Below, one piece after another: positions 48,132-56,399 of a stretch of 64,000 nucleotides of DNA. Each line of letters starts with the position of its first letter. The stretch's first letter is position 1. The position numbers were made by a program, and so were the translations under genes. The notes below the pieces were generated by a model. It had not been told where the DNA came from. It worked only from the letters and a program-made list of their open reading frames with translations, and did no database searches. The stretch is from Fusobacterium nucleatum_L (GTDB lineage: Bacteria; Fusobacteriota; Fusobacteriia; Fusobacteriales; Fusobacteriaceae): NCBI RefSeq assembly GCF_050231725.1, contig NZ_CP077172.1:558001-622000 (forward strand), given 5' to 3'.

Positions 48132-49208
48132 TTACTTCATATTCTTATCAATATTTTTTATAAATTCATCAAATAAATAGCTTGTATCATGTGGTCCAGC
48201 TGCTGCTTCTGGATGGAATTGTACAGTGAACACTGGATATTTTTTGTGTCTTACTCCTTCACAGCTTCTGTCATTTATTGCTATATGAGTAAGTTCTAAA
48301 TCTGTATTTTTTAATGAATCTATATCAACTGCATATCCATGATTTTGAGATGTTATATCAACTCTGCCAGTTAAGATATTTTTAACAGGATGATTTCCTC
48401 CTCTATGTCCAAACTTTAACTTATATGTTTTTGCTCCACAAGCAAGAGAAACTAGTTGATGTCCCATACAAATTCCAAAAATAGTTACCTTATCAATAAT
48501 TCCTTTTATCATTTCAATACTTTCTTTTGCATCTTCTGGGTCACCAGGTCCATTAGTAAGCATTACTCCATCTGGCTCTAATCTTAAAACTTCTTCTGCA
48601 GTTGTATTATAAGGAACTACTATTACATCACAACCTCTTGACACCAATTCTCTTACTATACCTATTTTCATTCCTAAGTCAACCAATACAACCCTTCTTC
48701 CTCTTCCCAAAGCAGGAGATATTGATTTTGATGAAACTTGTTCAATTTGATTAGTAGGTAATATAGTCTTTTTTAATTCTGCTACAACTTCATCAACATT
48801 TTTATCCATTGAAACAAGGCAACCTTTTACAACTCCTTTTGAACGAAGTTTTCTTGTCAATGCTCTTGTATCTATCCCGTAAATTCCAGGTATTCCAAAA
48901 TCTTTTAAAGCTTCATCAAGAGTTTTTTCACTTCTAAAATTTGAAGGTGTTGTACACACTTCCTTAACTATCATTCCTTTTATACAAGGTTTCATTGACT
49001 CAAAATCATCACGATTGATTCCATAGTTTCCAACAAGTGGATAAGTCAATGTAACTATTTGCCCATTGTATGAAGGGTCTGATAAAATTTCTTGATAACC
49101 TGTCATTGAAGTATTAAAAACTACTTCTCCTACATTTTCTACATCAGCTCCAAAGGCATAACCTTTATAGACAGTTCCATCTTCTAAAATTAGTTGTCTG
49201 TTGTACAT
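48132..49208 (-). CDS. carA: Carbamoyl-phosphate synthase small subunit
   Basis: The 358-residue subunit releases ammonia from glutamine for CarB. The class I glutamine amidotransferase domain occupies the C-terminal half: nucleophile Cys in FGICMGHQLV and His/Glu in VQFHPEAAAGP; oxyanion TNGPGDPED precedes it. The N-terminal half is the CarA-specific domain (FNTSMTGYQEILSDPSY). GGAG lies ahead of the ATG. It follows pyrC by 17 bases. Only one carAB pair is seen here; whether it also serves arginine cannot be told. Confidence 0.96.
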   Translation of the reverse strand: MYNRQLILEDGTVYKGYAFGADVENVGEVVFNTSMTGYQEILSDPSYNGQIVTLTYPLVGNYGINRDDFESMKPCIKGMIVKEVCTTPSNFRSEKTLDEALKDFGIPGIYGIDTRALTRKLRSKGVVKGCLVSMDKNVDEVVAELKKTILPTNQIEQVSSKSISPALGRGRRVVLVDLGMKIGIVRELVSRGCDVIVVPYNTTAEEVLRLEPDGVMLTNGPGDPEDAKESIEMIKGIIDKVTIFGICMGHQLVSLACGAKTYKLKFGHRGGNHPVKNILTGRVDITSQNHGYAVDIDSLKNTDLELTHIAINDRSCEGVRHKKYPVFTVQFHPEAAAGPHDTSYLFDEFIKNIDKNMK

Positions 49209-49225
49209 AAGTGCATCTCCTTTTA

Positions 49226-50503
49226 TTATAAATTAATTTCTTCTTTATCTACATAAGCAATCTTTCCATTACTTATAGTTAAAACAGGAATTCCATTCAC
49301 TTTTTCATTAGCATAAGGTGTATTTCTTCCTTTACTTAAAAACTCTTCTGGATTAATTGTTATTTCTTTTTCTAAATCTATTACAACTATATCTGCAAAA
49401 GAATTTTCCTCTAATTTTCCATAAGGTAAGTTAAATATTTTAGCAACATTTTCTGACATCAACTTAACTAATAATTCTAAAGAAAATATATCAGTTTTAA
49501 CAAACTTTGTATAAAGTTGTGCAAAAGCAGTTTCTGAACCAACTATACCAAATGAGGATTTTTCTATTCCTCTTATTTTTTCTTCCATAGTGTGTGGAGC
49601 ATGGTCTGTTGCAATAATATCTATTGTTCCATCTAAAATTCCAACTATTAAAGCATTTCTATCTTCTCTTCCTCTTAAAGGAGGATTCATCTTCCACATT
49701 CCATTATCTTCTTTTATATCTTCATCACAACTCAATAAATGATGAGGTGTAACTTCACAAGTTACTCTTATATTATTCTTTTTTCCTTCTCTTACTGCTC
49801 TAACTGATTCCTTAGCTGATATATGGCATACATGATAATGACAGTTTGCTGCCTCTGCTAAAAGTATATCTCTTGCTATTTGAGTTGATTCACAGATTGA
49901 AGGTATACCTTTTATTCCAAGCTCTGCACTTCTCTTTCCTTCGTGCATAGAACCACTTCTTATAAGAGAATTATCTTCACAATGTGCAACTATAGCCTTA
50001 TTTAATTTAGAACCCATAAGCATCGCTTCATACATAACATTAGCACTTTGAACTCCTCTACCATCATCAGTAAAGGCAAATACTTCGCTGGTTATGGCTT
50101 CCATATCTGAAAGCTCTCTACCATATTCTTCTTTTGTTATTGCTCCATAGGGAATAGCTCTAATAACAGAATCTTTTTTTATAATTTCTAATTGTTTATT
50201 TAAAGTTTCTACACTATCAGGAACGGGATTTAAGTTAGGCATAGTCATAACTGTTGTAAATCCTCCCCTTGCTGCTGCTCTTGAAGCTGTATAAACTGTT
50301 TCTTTTTGTGAAAAACCAGGTTCTCTCCAATGAACGTGAGCATCTATAAAACCTGCGGTTACAAATTTATTCTTTATATCTATGATATTTTCATCAGAAA
50401 TATTTATATTTTCTGAAATTTGTTCAATTCTATCATCTTTTATTAAAATATCTACTTTTTCAAATTTTCCATTCTTTAAAATCTTGCAATTTTTTAATAA
50501 CAT
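49226..50503 (-). CDS. pyrC: Dihydroorotase
   Basis: The 425-residue amidohydrolase cyclises carbamoyl aspartate to dihydroorotate. Zinc ligands are in DAHVHWREPG, the AHCEDNS and VCHISAKESV His residues, and the catalytic Asp in IIATDHAPHTMEEK. It is the type I (long, bacterial PyrC of Firmicutes) form. It lies downstream of pyrB, separated by the repeat element, with GAGAGGTAGG ahead of the ATG. Confidence 0.95.
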   Translation of the reverse strand: MLLKNCKILKNGKFEKVDILIKDDRIEQISENINISDENIIDIKNKFVTAGFIDAHVHWREPGFSQKETVYTASRAAARGGFTTVMTMPNLNPVPDSVETLNKQLEIIKKDSVIRAIPYGAITKEEYGRELSDMEAITSEVFAFTDDGRGVQSANVMYEAMLMGSKLNKAIVAHCEDNSLIRSGSMHEGKRSAELGIKGIPSICESTQIARDILLAEAANCHYHVCHISAKESVRAVREGKKNNIRVTCEVTPHHLLSCDEDIKEDNGMWKMNPPLRGREDRNALIVGILDGTIDIIATDHAPHTMEEKIRGIEKSSFGIVGSETAFAQLYTKFVKTDIFSLELLVKLMSENVAKIFNLPYGKLEENSFADIVVIDLEKEITINPEEFLSKGRNTPYANEKVNGIPVLTISNGKIAYVDKEEINL

Positions 50504-50520
50504 AAAACCTACCTCTCTAT

Positions 50521-50693
50521 ATTGAAAAATAGTTCGTTACTAGCCAGATTTCTTAACGAATAAAAATTAAGAATTCGCTGTAATTTCGGCAAAACTTGCT
50601 GACAAGTCAGCTTCAGACACGCCGACAATTACTCGGCTCATTCTATTTAATTTTTATTCTAAAATCTGGAATGTAACTCTCTTATTTTTCAAT
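50521..50693 (+). repeat. Palindromic repeat element, copy between pyrB and pyrC
   Basis: A 173-base element with exact ends ATTGAAAAATA/TATTTTTCAAT (the palindrome extends one more base each side, TA at both tips). Outer arms GTTAC...CCAGATTT and GAATAAAAATTAA pair with the other half. Inner stem GTAATT-TCGGC / GCCGA-AATTAC with a one-base bulge is capped by GCTGAC/GTCAGC. Compared with the copy at 47961-48129 seven base pairs in these stems differ and every one is compensated. Confidence 0.88.
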
Positions 50694-50697
50694 AATC

Positions 50698-51588
50698 TTA
50701 CAAATTATTCTTTTCAATTATATATTCAAGTATTGCTTGCCTCATAAACATTCCATTTTTCATTTGTTCAAATATACGAGATTTTTCACTTTCAACTAAG
50801 CTATCTGCTATTTCAACATCTCTGTTTACAGGTGCTGGGTGCATTATAATTGCCCCCTCTTTTAATCTTTTATATCTTTCTTCTGTTAATCCATAATTTT
50901 TATGATAATTTTCTTTTGAAAATTCTGTTTTTTCTCTATTATCTGTATGTCTTTCATGTTGAACTCTTAAAAGCATACAAATATCTACTTTATCTATTAC
51001 ATCATCAAAATTTACAAATTCTCCTAGGCTTTCATCTTTCCAAATTTCAGGTGCCACAAAACTAACTTTTGCTCCTAATCTTGTAAGTGCTTTCTTGTTA
51101 CTTCTTGCCACTCTTGAATTTTTTATATCTCCAGCAATTATTATATTTAAACCTTCAAATTTACCATAAGTTTCATATATAGTCATAATATCTAGAAGGC
51201 ATTGTGAAGGATGTTCTCCACTCCCATCTCCTCCATTTATTATAGGAATTTTTAAATTTTCAAGTTGCTTATAGTATTCATTTTCTGAATGCCTTATAAC
51301 CAACATATTAATTCCTATCATTTCTAAGGTTTTACAAGTATCATAAAGAGTTTCTCCCTTTTGAACAGAAGAAGTTGATACTTCAAAATCAACCACATTA
51401 AGATTTAATTTTTTTTCTGCCACTTCAAAACTTTTTTTTGTACGAGTAGAATTTTCAAAAAATAAATTTGCTACAAATAAATCATTTCTTTTTTTATTCT
51501 CTGCTCCTTTTTTTAATTCCAAAGCTCTTTTTACTAAGGATAATATTTCTTCATTTGTTAAATCTTCCATAGATAACAAATTTTTCAT
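50698..51588 (-). CDS. pyrB: Aspartate carbamoyltransferase catalytic subunit
   Basis: The 296-residue enzyme joins carbamoyl phosphate and aspartate. The phosphate-binding STRT is in FFENSTRTKKSFEVAEKKL, and HPSQCLLDI and HPAPVNRDVEI mark the carbamoyl- and aspartate-binding parts. No pyrI regulatory subunit is present, as in PyrR-controlled operons. GGAGG before the ATG lies in a possible hairpin (51595-51640) that may influence its translation. Confidence 0.96.
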   Translation of the reverse strand: MKNLLSMEDLTNEEILSLVKRALELKKGAENKKRNDLFVANLFFENSTRTKKSFEVAEKKLNLNVVDFEVSTSSVQKGETLYDTCKTLEMIGINMLVIRHSENEYYKQLENLKIPIINGGDGSGEHPSQCLLDIMTIYETYGKFEGLNIIIAGDIKNSRVARSNKKALTRLGAKVSFVAPEIWKDESLGEFVNFDDVIDKVDICMLLRVQHERHTDNREKTEFSKENYHKNYGLTEERYKRLKEGAIIMHPAPVNRDVEIADSLVESEKSRIFEQMKNGMFMRQAILEYIIEKNNL

Positions 51589-51594
51589 AAAAAA

Positions 51595-51640
51595 ACCTCC
51601 TAAATAGTTCTACTCTACTTAGAAGGTCATAAAATTAAAA
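51595..51640 (-). promoter_or_regulatory. Possible hairpin covering the pyrB ribosome site
   Basis: Minus strand: ACCTtCTAA pairs with TTAGgAGGT, whose AGGAGG is the pyrB ribosome site, and is followed by TTTTTTT-ATG. It could sequester the site or act as a weak terminator. No matching known element was recognised. Confidence 0.4.
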
Positions 51641-51675
51641 TTCTAGGACATTCTAAATAGGTAAGTTATAACTAA

Positions 51676-52197
51676 TTACAATATTACAACTTCTTCCTTT
51701 CCATCTAATTCCTTTAAATATACCTCTATATTTTCAGAATGAGATGTTGGAATATTTTTCCCTATAAAATCTGCCCTTATTGGTAATTCACGGTGTCCTC
51801 TATCAATTAAACAAGCTAGCTGAATTTTAGCTGGTCTTGATTTACTAAGAATCGCATCAAGTCCTGCCCTTATAGTTCTTCCTGTATACAATACATCATC
51901 AACTATAACAACAACTTTTCCAGTTAAATTAGTTTTAAATTCTGTATTTTTTATATCTAAATCAAAATTTTTCCTATCAATATCATCACGATAATAAGTA
52001 ATATCAATAGTTTCTAATGGAACATCAATATTTTCAAGTTCCATCAATTTTTGTTTTATTCTTTCTGCGAGAATATCTCCTCTACTTTTTATTCCAACTA
52101 AAACAATATTATCTACTGTTTTATTTCTTTCAATAATTTCATAAGATATTCTTGTTATTGATCTTTGTATGCCATTTTCATCCAATAATATTTTCAT
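51676..52197 (-). CDS. pyrR: Bifunctional pyr operon RNA-binding attenuator / uracil phosphoribosyltransferase
   Basis: The 173-residue protein binds pyr leader RNA when UMP is high and favours termination; it can also make UMP from uracil. The PRPP motif is VVIVDDVLYTGRTIRAG, near residue 100, and QLACLIDRGHRELPIRADFIGKNIPTS is the family end. The ATG at 52197 (MKILLD) has GAGGTAAAA ahead; the longer ORF that starts in the leader is rejected since it lies over the attenuator. It is the first gene of the operon, directly behind its own binding site (52298-52311). Confidence 0.95.
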   Translation of the reverse strand: MKILLDENGIQRSITRISYEIIERNKTVDNIVLVGIKSRGDILAERIKQKLMELENIDVPLETIDITYYRDDIDRKNFDLDIKNTEFKTNLTGKVVVIVDDVLYTGRTIRAGLDAILSKSRPAKIQLACLIDRGHRELPIRADFIGKNIPTSHSENIEVYLKELDGKEEVVIL

Positions 52198-52221
52198 TTT
52201 TACCTCACAAGTATTGTTAAT

Positions 52222-52250
52222 AAAAAAACCTAAAACCACAGGCTTTAGGC
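52222..52250 (-). terminator. PyrR-controlled attenuator terminator
   Basis: Minus strand: CCTAAAGC...GTTTTAGG hairpin (52229-52249) followed by seven Ts. It lies between the PyrR-binding loop and pyrR. Confidence 0.88.
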
Positions 52251-52297
52251 AAACATACAAAATACAGACTAAAAAATTAGCCTCTCTCACCCTTGTT

Positions 52298-52311
52298 AGC
52301 CTCTCTGGACT
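52298..52311 (-). promoter_or_regulatory. PyrR-binding loop
   Basis: Minus strand AGTCCAGAGAGGCT matches the known PyrR anti-antiterminator loop consensus; AACAAGG and GAGAGAGGCT follow, so the antiterminator/anti-antiterminator switch is complete. Confidence 0.92.
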
Positions 52312-52342
52312 CTCTTAAAAGGAAACATATTTAATTTCGTTT

Positions 52343-52371
52343 ATTTTATAATAATTCTAGATATTTGTCAA
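52343..52371 (-). promoter_or_regulatory. pyr operon promoter
   Basis: Minus strand: TTGACA (52366-52371), 17-base spacer, TAAAAT (52343-52348). Predicted RNA start about 52337, ahead of the PyrR loop. Confidence 0.8.
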
Positions 52372-52384
52372 TAAGAAGATAAAA

Positions 52385-52411
52385 AGAGTTGAAAAATTAA
52401 ATTTCAACTCT
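52385..52411 (-). terminator. Terminator overlapping the recR stop codon
   Basis: Minus strand: AGAGTTGAAA pairs with TTTCAACTCT (52385-52411), followed by TTTTATC. The 5' arm holds the last recR codons. It separates the accD-recR unit from the pyr promoter. Confidence 0.8.
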
Positions 52412-52990
52412 ATCATCTAAGGCACGAGAGATAGTTGCAGTATCTGAAAACTCCAAATTTCCTCCCATAGGTATTCCACTTGCCAGTTTAGTAATTTTTA
52501 TTCCAAAATTTTTCATAAGTTTAGCAAGATACATAGCAGTAGTTTCTCCCTCAATATTAGGGTTAGTTGCTAAAATTATTTCTTCTATATCATCTTTTGC
52601 TATTCTTTCAAGTAAAGATTTTATATTAAGCTCATTTGGAGTAATACCATTTAAAGGATCAAGTCTACCATTTAAAACATGATAGACACCTCTAAATTTA
52701 GTTGTTTTTTCTAAAATCATAATATCTTTACTTTCTTCAACAACACAAATTATTCTATGATCCCTAGTATTATCAGAACAAATATTACAAATATCACTTT
52801 CACAATAATTACCACAAACATGACATTTTTTTACGTTTTCTTTAACTGCTAAAAGTGCCTCAGCAAAATTTTTAACATCTTCTTCAGATTGATTTAAAAT
52901 GTGAAAAGCATATCTCGTTGCTGATTTTTGACCAACTCCTGGTAGCTTATTAAATTCTAAAATCAATCTTTCTAAACTCTTAGTTGCCAT
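52397..52990 (-). CDS. recR: Recombination protein RecR
   Basis: The 197-residue protein works with RecO and RecF to load RecA on gapped DNA. It has an N-terminal helix-hairpin-helix (LPGVGQKSATRYAFH), a zinc finger (CHVCGNYCESDICNIC) and a Toprim domain with NPNIEGETTAMYLAKL. Its stop codon lies in the stem of a terminator. It follows a small coiled-coil gene by 12 bases. Confidence 0.96.
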   Translation of the reverse strand: MATKSLERLILEFNKLPGVGQKSATRYAFHILNQSEEDVKNFAEALLAVKENVKKCHVCGNYCESDICNICSDNTRDHRIICVVEESKDIMILEKTTKFRGVYHVLNGRLDPLNGITPNELNIKSLLERIAKDDIEEIILATNPNIEGETTAMYLAKLMKNFGIKITKLASGIPMGGNLEFSDTATISRALDDRVEI

Positions 52991-53002
52991 TTACTTAGCT
53001 CC

Positions 53003-53299
53003 CTAACTAACTGATTTCTTGAAATCTTTTATTGTCTTATTAATTTCTCTTCTTTCTTTCCCAAGTTCTGCATTTTTTATTATGTAGTCATCAACTCTAT
53101 CTTCATAATCAGATTGCATATTTTCTATAATATCAATTATTTCAGTATAAGACATACTAGCTTTTAGATATTCTTTCAAATTAAGTAGTAACTCAACTCT
53201 TTTTCTGTTATCTCTAATTTTTCTATCATTATCTTCAATTTCTCTTTTTATTTGATTTTTTCTTCTTTCTTTTCTTACTAATTCTAGAACATTGTCCAT
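53003..53299 (-). CDS. Small coiled-coil protein of unknown function
   Basis: This 98-residue, highly charged protein is predicted to be helical throughout, with an Arg/Lys-rich first third (RKERRKNQIKREI) and no signal peptide. I do not recognise a family. It is 20 bases after pfkA and 12 bases before recR, so it belongs to the accD-recR unit, but nothing connects it functionally with either neighbour. Confidence 0.6.
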   Translation of the reverse strand: MDNVLELVRKERRKNQIKREIEDNDRKIRDNRKRVELLLNLKEYLKASMSYTEIIDIIENMQSDYEDRVDDYIIKNAELGKERREINKTIKDFKKSVS

Positions 53300-53319
53300 T
53301 TAGTACCTCACTTTCAAAA

Positions 53320-54288
53320 TTATTTTGATAATAAAAGTGCTAATTCATAATCTTTTTCAATACTCTTTCTTTTTTCAGTAGAACAAGCCTCTTCAAGTGA
53401 ATGAGTTACCATTTCATTTTTTTCAATTCCAACCATAACTCCTGCTTCACCTTTACTTAAAACTTCTACTGCTTTTGCTGCCATTCTACTTGCTAGAACT
53501 CTATCACGACCTGATGGAGTTCCTCCTCTTTGAATATGTCCTAAAACAACTGATCTAATTTCAGTATTTACATGACTTCTTAATTTTTCTTCAATGTCTA
53601 GTACATTTCCAACTCCTTCTGCAACTAAAACTATATCATGAAGTTTTCCATTTTTTCTTCTTTCTTTTAATTGTAGAGCCAACATCTCAATAGGATTATC
53701 CATCTCAGGTATCATTATTCCGTCTCCTCCACCTGCTATACAAGCATGTAGAGCTAAATCCCCTGCTCTTCTTCCCATTACTTGAATTAAAATTGTTCTT
53801 TCATGTGATGTTGCGGTGTCTCTTATTTTTGACATGGCATCTAAAATTGTATTAAGACAAGTATCAAATCCAAGAGTAAAATCTGTTCCACAGATATCAT
53901 TATCAATAGTTCCTGGTATTCCAACCACTTTTATTCCATGTTCCTTATATAGTAAGTTAGCTCCACGATAAGAACCATCCCCACCTATAACTACCAAGTA
54001 GTTTATTCCTTTTTTCTTTAAATTATTTGCTGCTATTTCTCTAAATCTAGCTTGTTTAAATTCCTCACAACGAGCAGTTAATAAAACTGTACCCCCTTTG
54101 TCAATAATTCCTGATACAAATCTACCAGTTATTGGGAATATTTCATCATTTAACATTCCTAAATATCCTCTTCTTATTCCATAAACTTCAAAACCATAAG
54201 ACTCGGCAATTTTTGCTGTTGCTCTTATTGCTGCATTCATTCCTGGTGCATCTCCACCACTTGTTAATATAGCTAATTTTTTTTCCAT
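53320..54288 (-). CDS. pfkA: 6-phosphofructokinase
   Basis: The 322-residue ATP-dependent enzyme phosphorylates fructose 6-phosphate, committing carbon to glycolysis. ATP- and substrate-binding motifs: LTSGGDAPGMNAAIR, VIGGDGSYRGA, GIPGTIDNDI with TDFTLGFDT, and MGRRAGDLAL. The length is that of the classic allosteric bacterial type. The ATG at 54288 is preferred to one 15 bases earlier, which sits one base from AAGG. It follows accA by 17 bases. Confidence 0.95.
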   Translation of the reverse strand: MEKKLAILTSGGDAPGMNAAIRATAKIAESYGFEVYGIRRGYLGMLNDEIFPITGRFVSGIIDKGGTVLLTARCEEFKQARFREIAANNLKKKGINYLVVIGGDGSYRGANLLYKEHGIKVVGIPGTIDNDICGTDFTLGFDTCLNTILDAMSKIRDTATSHERTILIQVMGRRAGDLALHACIAGGGDGIMIPEMDNPIEMLALQLKERRKNGKLHDIVLVAEGVGNVLDIEEKLRSHVNTEIRSVVLGHIQRGGTPSGRDRVLASRMAAKAVEVLSKGEAGVMVGIEKNEMVTHSLEEACSTEKRKSIEKDYELALLLSK

Positions 54289-54305
54289 TTTTTCTATTTC
54301 CATCC

Positions 54306-55247
54306 TTATCTATTAAAGACACCCATTTGTCTAAATTTTTCATATCTTTTTTCTACCAATTCGTCTACTGGTAATTTTTCAAGTTCTTCTACTGCTTCTA
54401 AAACTACTTTTTTCAAATTAAAAGCTGTATCTTCTGGTCCACGATGTGCTCCACCAAGAGCTTCATCAATAATTCCATCTATCAATCCTATTTTTAATAA
54501 ACTATGTGATGATAATTTTAAATTATTAGCTGCTTCTTCAACTCTATTAGGATCCTTATATAATATTGCAGCACAACCTTCTGGGGAAATTACTGAATAA
54601 ACTGAGTTTTCAAGCATAAATACTTTATCTGCTACTCCAAGTCCTAAAGCTCCACCAGAACCACCTTCTCCTATAACAACAGTAATTATTGGAGTTTTTA
54701 TTCCACTCATTTCCATCAAATTTCTAGCAATAGCTTCACCTTGACCATGTTTTTCTGCTTCAAGCCCAGGATATGCACCAGGTGTATCAATAAAAGTTAA
54801 AATAGGAAGTTTAAATCTTTCGGCCATTTCATAAAGTCTTAAAGCCTTTCTATATCCTTCAGGGTTTGCCATTCCAAAGTTTCTAAAAACCTTTTCTTTC
54901 ATTGTTCTACCCTTTTGATGACCTATAACCATGAAGTTTTTTCCATCTATTTTACAAAGTCCTCCAACTATTGCTGGATCGTCTCTAAATAATCTATCCC
55001 CATGTAATTCTACAAAATCAGTAGTTATATAGTTAATATAGTCCAATGTATATGGTCTTTCTGGATGTCTTGATACTGTAACTCTTTGATAATCTGTTAA
55101 ATCATCATATAGAACTTTAAGAGCTATGTCTCTTTGATCTTTTAACTTTGCTATTTCTTCAGTTAAATCTACTTCTTTTTCTTCTGCAAACTTTTTTAAT
55201 TCTTCTATTTTATGTTCTAATTCCTCTATTTGAAATTCAAATTGCAT
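54306..55247 (-). CDS. accA: Acetyl-CoA carboxylase carboxyltransferase subunit alpha
   Basis: The 313-residue subunit combines with AccD in the carboxyltransferase that makes malonyl-CoA for fatty acid synthesis. Landmarks: the N-terminal helix MQFEFQIEELE, YITTDFVELHGDRLFRDD, the GQGEAIARNL and GEGGSGGALGLGVADKVFML oxyanion/acyl-CoA loop, and SPEGCAAILYKD. It follows accD by 11 bases, which is common for these subunits and should keep their amounts equal. Confidence 0.96.
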   Translation of the reverse strand: MQFEFQIEELEHKIEELKKFAEEKEVDLTEEIAKLKDQRDIALKVLYDDLTDYQRVTVSRHPERPYTLDYINYITTDFVELHGDRLFRDDPAIVGGLCKIDGKNFMVIGHQKGRTMKEKVFRNFGMANPEGYRKALRLYEMAERFKLPILTFIDTPGAYPGLEAEKHGQGEAIARNLMEMSGIKTPIITVVIGEGGSGGALGLGVADKVFMLENSVYSVISPEGCAAILYKDPNRVEEAANNLKLSSHSLLKIGLIDGIIDEALGGAHRGPEDTAFNLKKVVLEAVEELEKLPVDELVEKRYEKFRQMGVFNR

Positions 55248-55258
55248 TTTTTACCTCC

Positions 55259-56173
55259 CTACATAATGTCATTAAGCACTTTAAATATAGTTGCTTTTAA
55301 GTCTTCTCTTTTTGCAATGACGTCTACCATTCCACATTCTTGTAAAAATTCACTTTTTTGAAAATTTTCAGGTAGTTTTTGTCTAATAGTTTGCTCAATA
55401 ACTCTTGGTCCAGCAAATCCAATTCTTGCTTTTGGTTCACTTATTATAATATCTCCCAACATAGCGAATGAAGCTGTTACCCCACCAGTAGTTGGATTAA
55501 CTGGCACAGAAATAAAAGGTAATCCTGCTAATCTCATTTTCTTTACGGCTGCTGATGTCTTTGCCATTTGCATAAGTGAAGTCAATCCTTCTTGCATTCT
55601 CGCTCCACCTGATATTGCAACAATAACTGCAGGAATTTTATGTTCTATTGCTCTTTCTAAGGCTGCTGTTATTTTTTCTCCAACAACAGAACCCATACTT
55701 CCTCCCATAAAATTGAAGTCCATACAAGCTATACTAACTTTTAAACCGTTCATTTCTCCTATTCCACTTACGACTCCTTCATTTAATCCAGAATCATGTT
55801 GAGCTTTTTCATACTTTTCAGTATACTCAGGAAAATCTATAGGGTTAGCTGCTGTCAAAGTTGCATCTTCTTCCTTAAAAGTTCCTTCATCTATTAAAAG
55901 CTCTATTCTTTCCCTTGCACTCATATTAAAATAATGACTGCATTTTGGACACATCTTCATATTAGATTTTATTTCTGATTTATGAGATAGTACCCCACAA
56001 CTTGGACATTTTGTAATTTCATCTTCTTTTAAATTATCAATATTTTTTACTTTGTATTTTTCTCTTTCTTTCTCTTCATCAGATTTTCTCTCACCAACAG
56101 TGGCATACTTCTTTTTTGATGGTGTTATATTTGTTAAACCTAGATTTTTTGCTAAATTTTTTAAGATTGACAT
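55259..56173 (-). CDS. accD: Acetyl-CoA carboxylase carboxyltransferase subunit beta
   Basis: The 304-residue subunit has an N-terminal four-cysteine zinc ribbon (KCPSCGVLSHKSEI ... MKMCPKCSHYF) and a crotonase-like domain with AISGGARMQEGLTSLMQMAKTS and the PTTGGVTASFA motif. The ATG at 56173 has GAGGTG five bases ahead; an in-frame start 23 codons earlier is rejected since it includes the promoter region. It is the first gene of the unit accD-accA-pfkA-unknown-recR. Confidence 0.96.
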   Translation of the reverse strand: MSILKNLAKNLGLTNITPSKKKYATVGERKSDEEKEREKYKVKNIDNLKEDEITKCPSCGVLSHKSEIKSNMKMCPKCSHYFNMSARERIELLIDEGTFKEEDATLTAANPIDFPEYTEKYEKAQHDSGLNEGVVSGIGEMNGLKVSIACMDFNFMGGSMGSVVGEKITAALERAIEHKIPAVIVAISGGARMQEGLTSLMQMAKTSAAVKKMRLAGLPFISVPVNPTTGGVTASFAMLGDIIISEPKARIGFAGPRVIEQTIRQKLPENFQKSEFLQECGMVDVIAKREDLKATIFKVLNDIM

Positions 56174-56203
56174 TATTTCACCTCTTTTAATATTATAAAA
56201 AAA

Positions 56204-56232
56204 ATTATACTTCATTCTATTATATTTTCTAA
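56204..56232 (-). promoter_or_regulatory. Possible accD promoter
   Basis: Minus strand: TTAGAA (56227-56232), 17-base spacer, TATAAT (56204-56209). The -35 box is weak; other TATAAT boxes lie nearby. Confidence 0.45.
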
Positions 56233-56363
56233 GTTTTTTCAATATTTTTATTTTTTTATTCTAATTTTGTAAGAATTTTAATTCACTATATGACCTTTTT
56301 ACTCCACTTTTATTCTATGTTTTAATATTCTTATTATTATTTTATTTTTTTTTATTTTTATGC

Positions 56364-56369
56364 TATAAT
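56364..56369 (+). promoter_or_regulatory. Extended -10 promoter of the lipoprotein gene
   Basis: TGcTATAAT with no good -35; 31 bases before the ATG. GGAGG follows at 56388-56392. Confidence 0.5.
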
Positions 56370-56399
56370 CTATTAAAAATACTTTATGGAGGTTTTTTC

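Noticed and set aside
52198..52290. 31-codon upstream extension of pyrR from an alternative start
   Set aside because: It covers the attenuator terminator; the ATG at 52197 has a proper ribosome site and the usual PyrR length.
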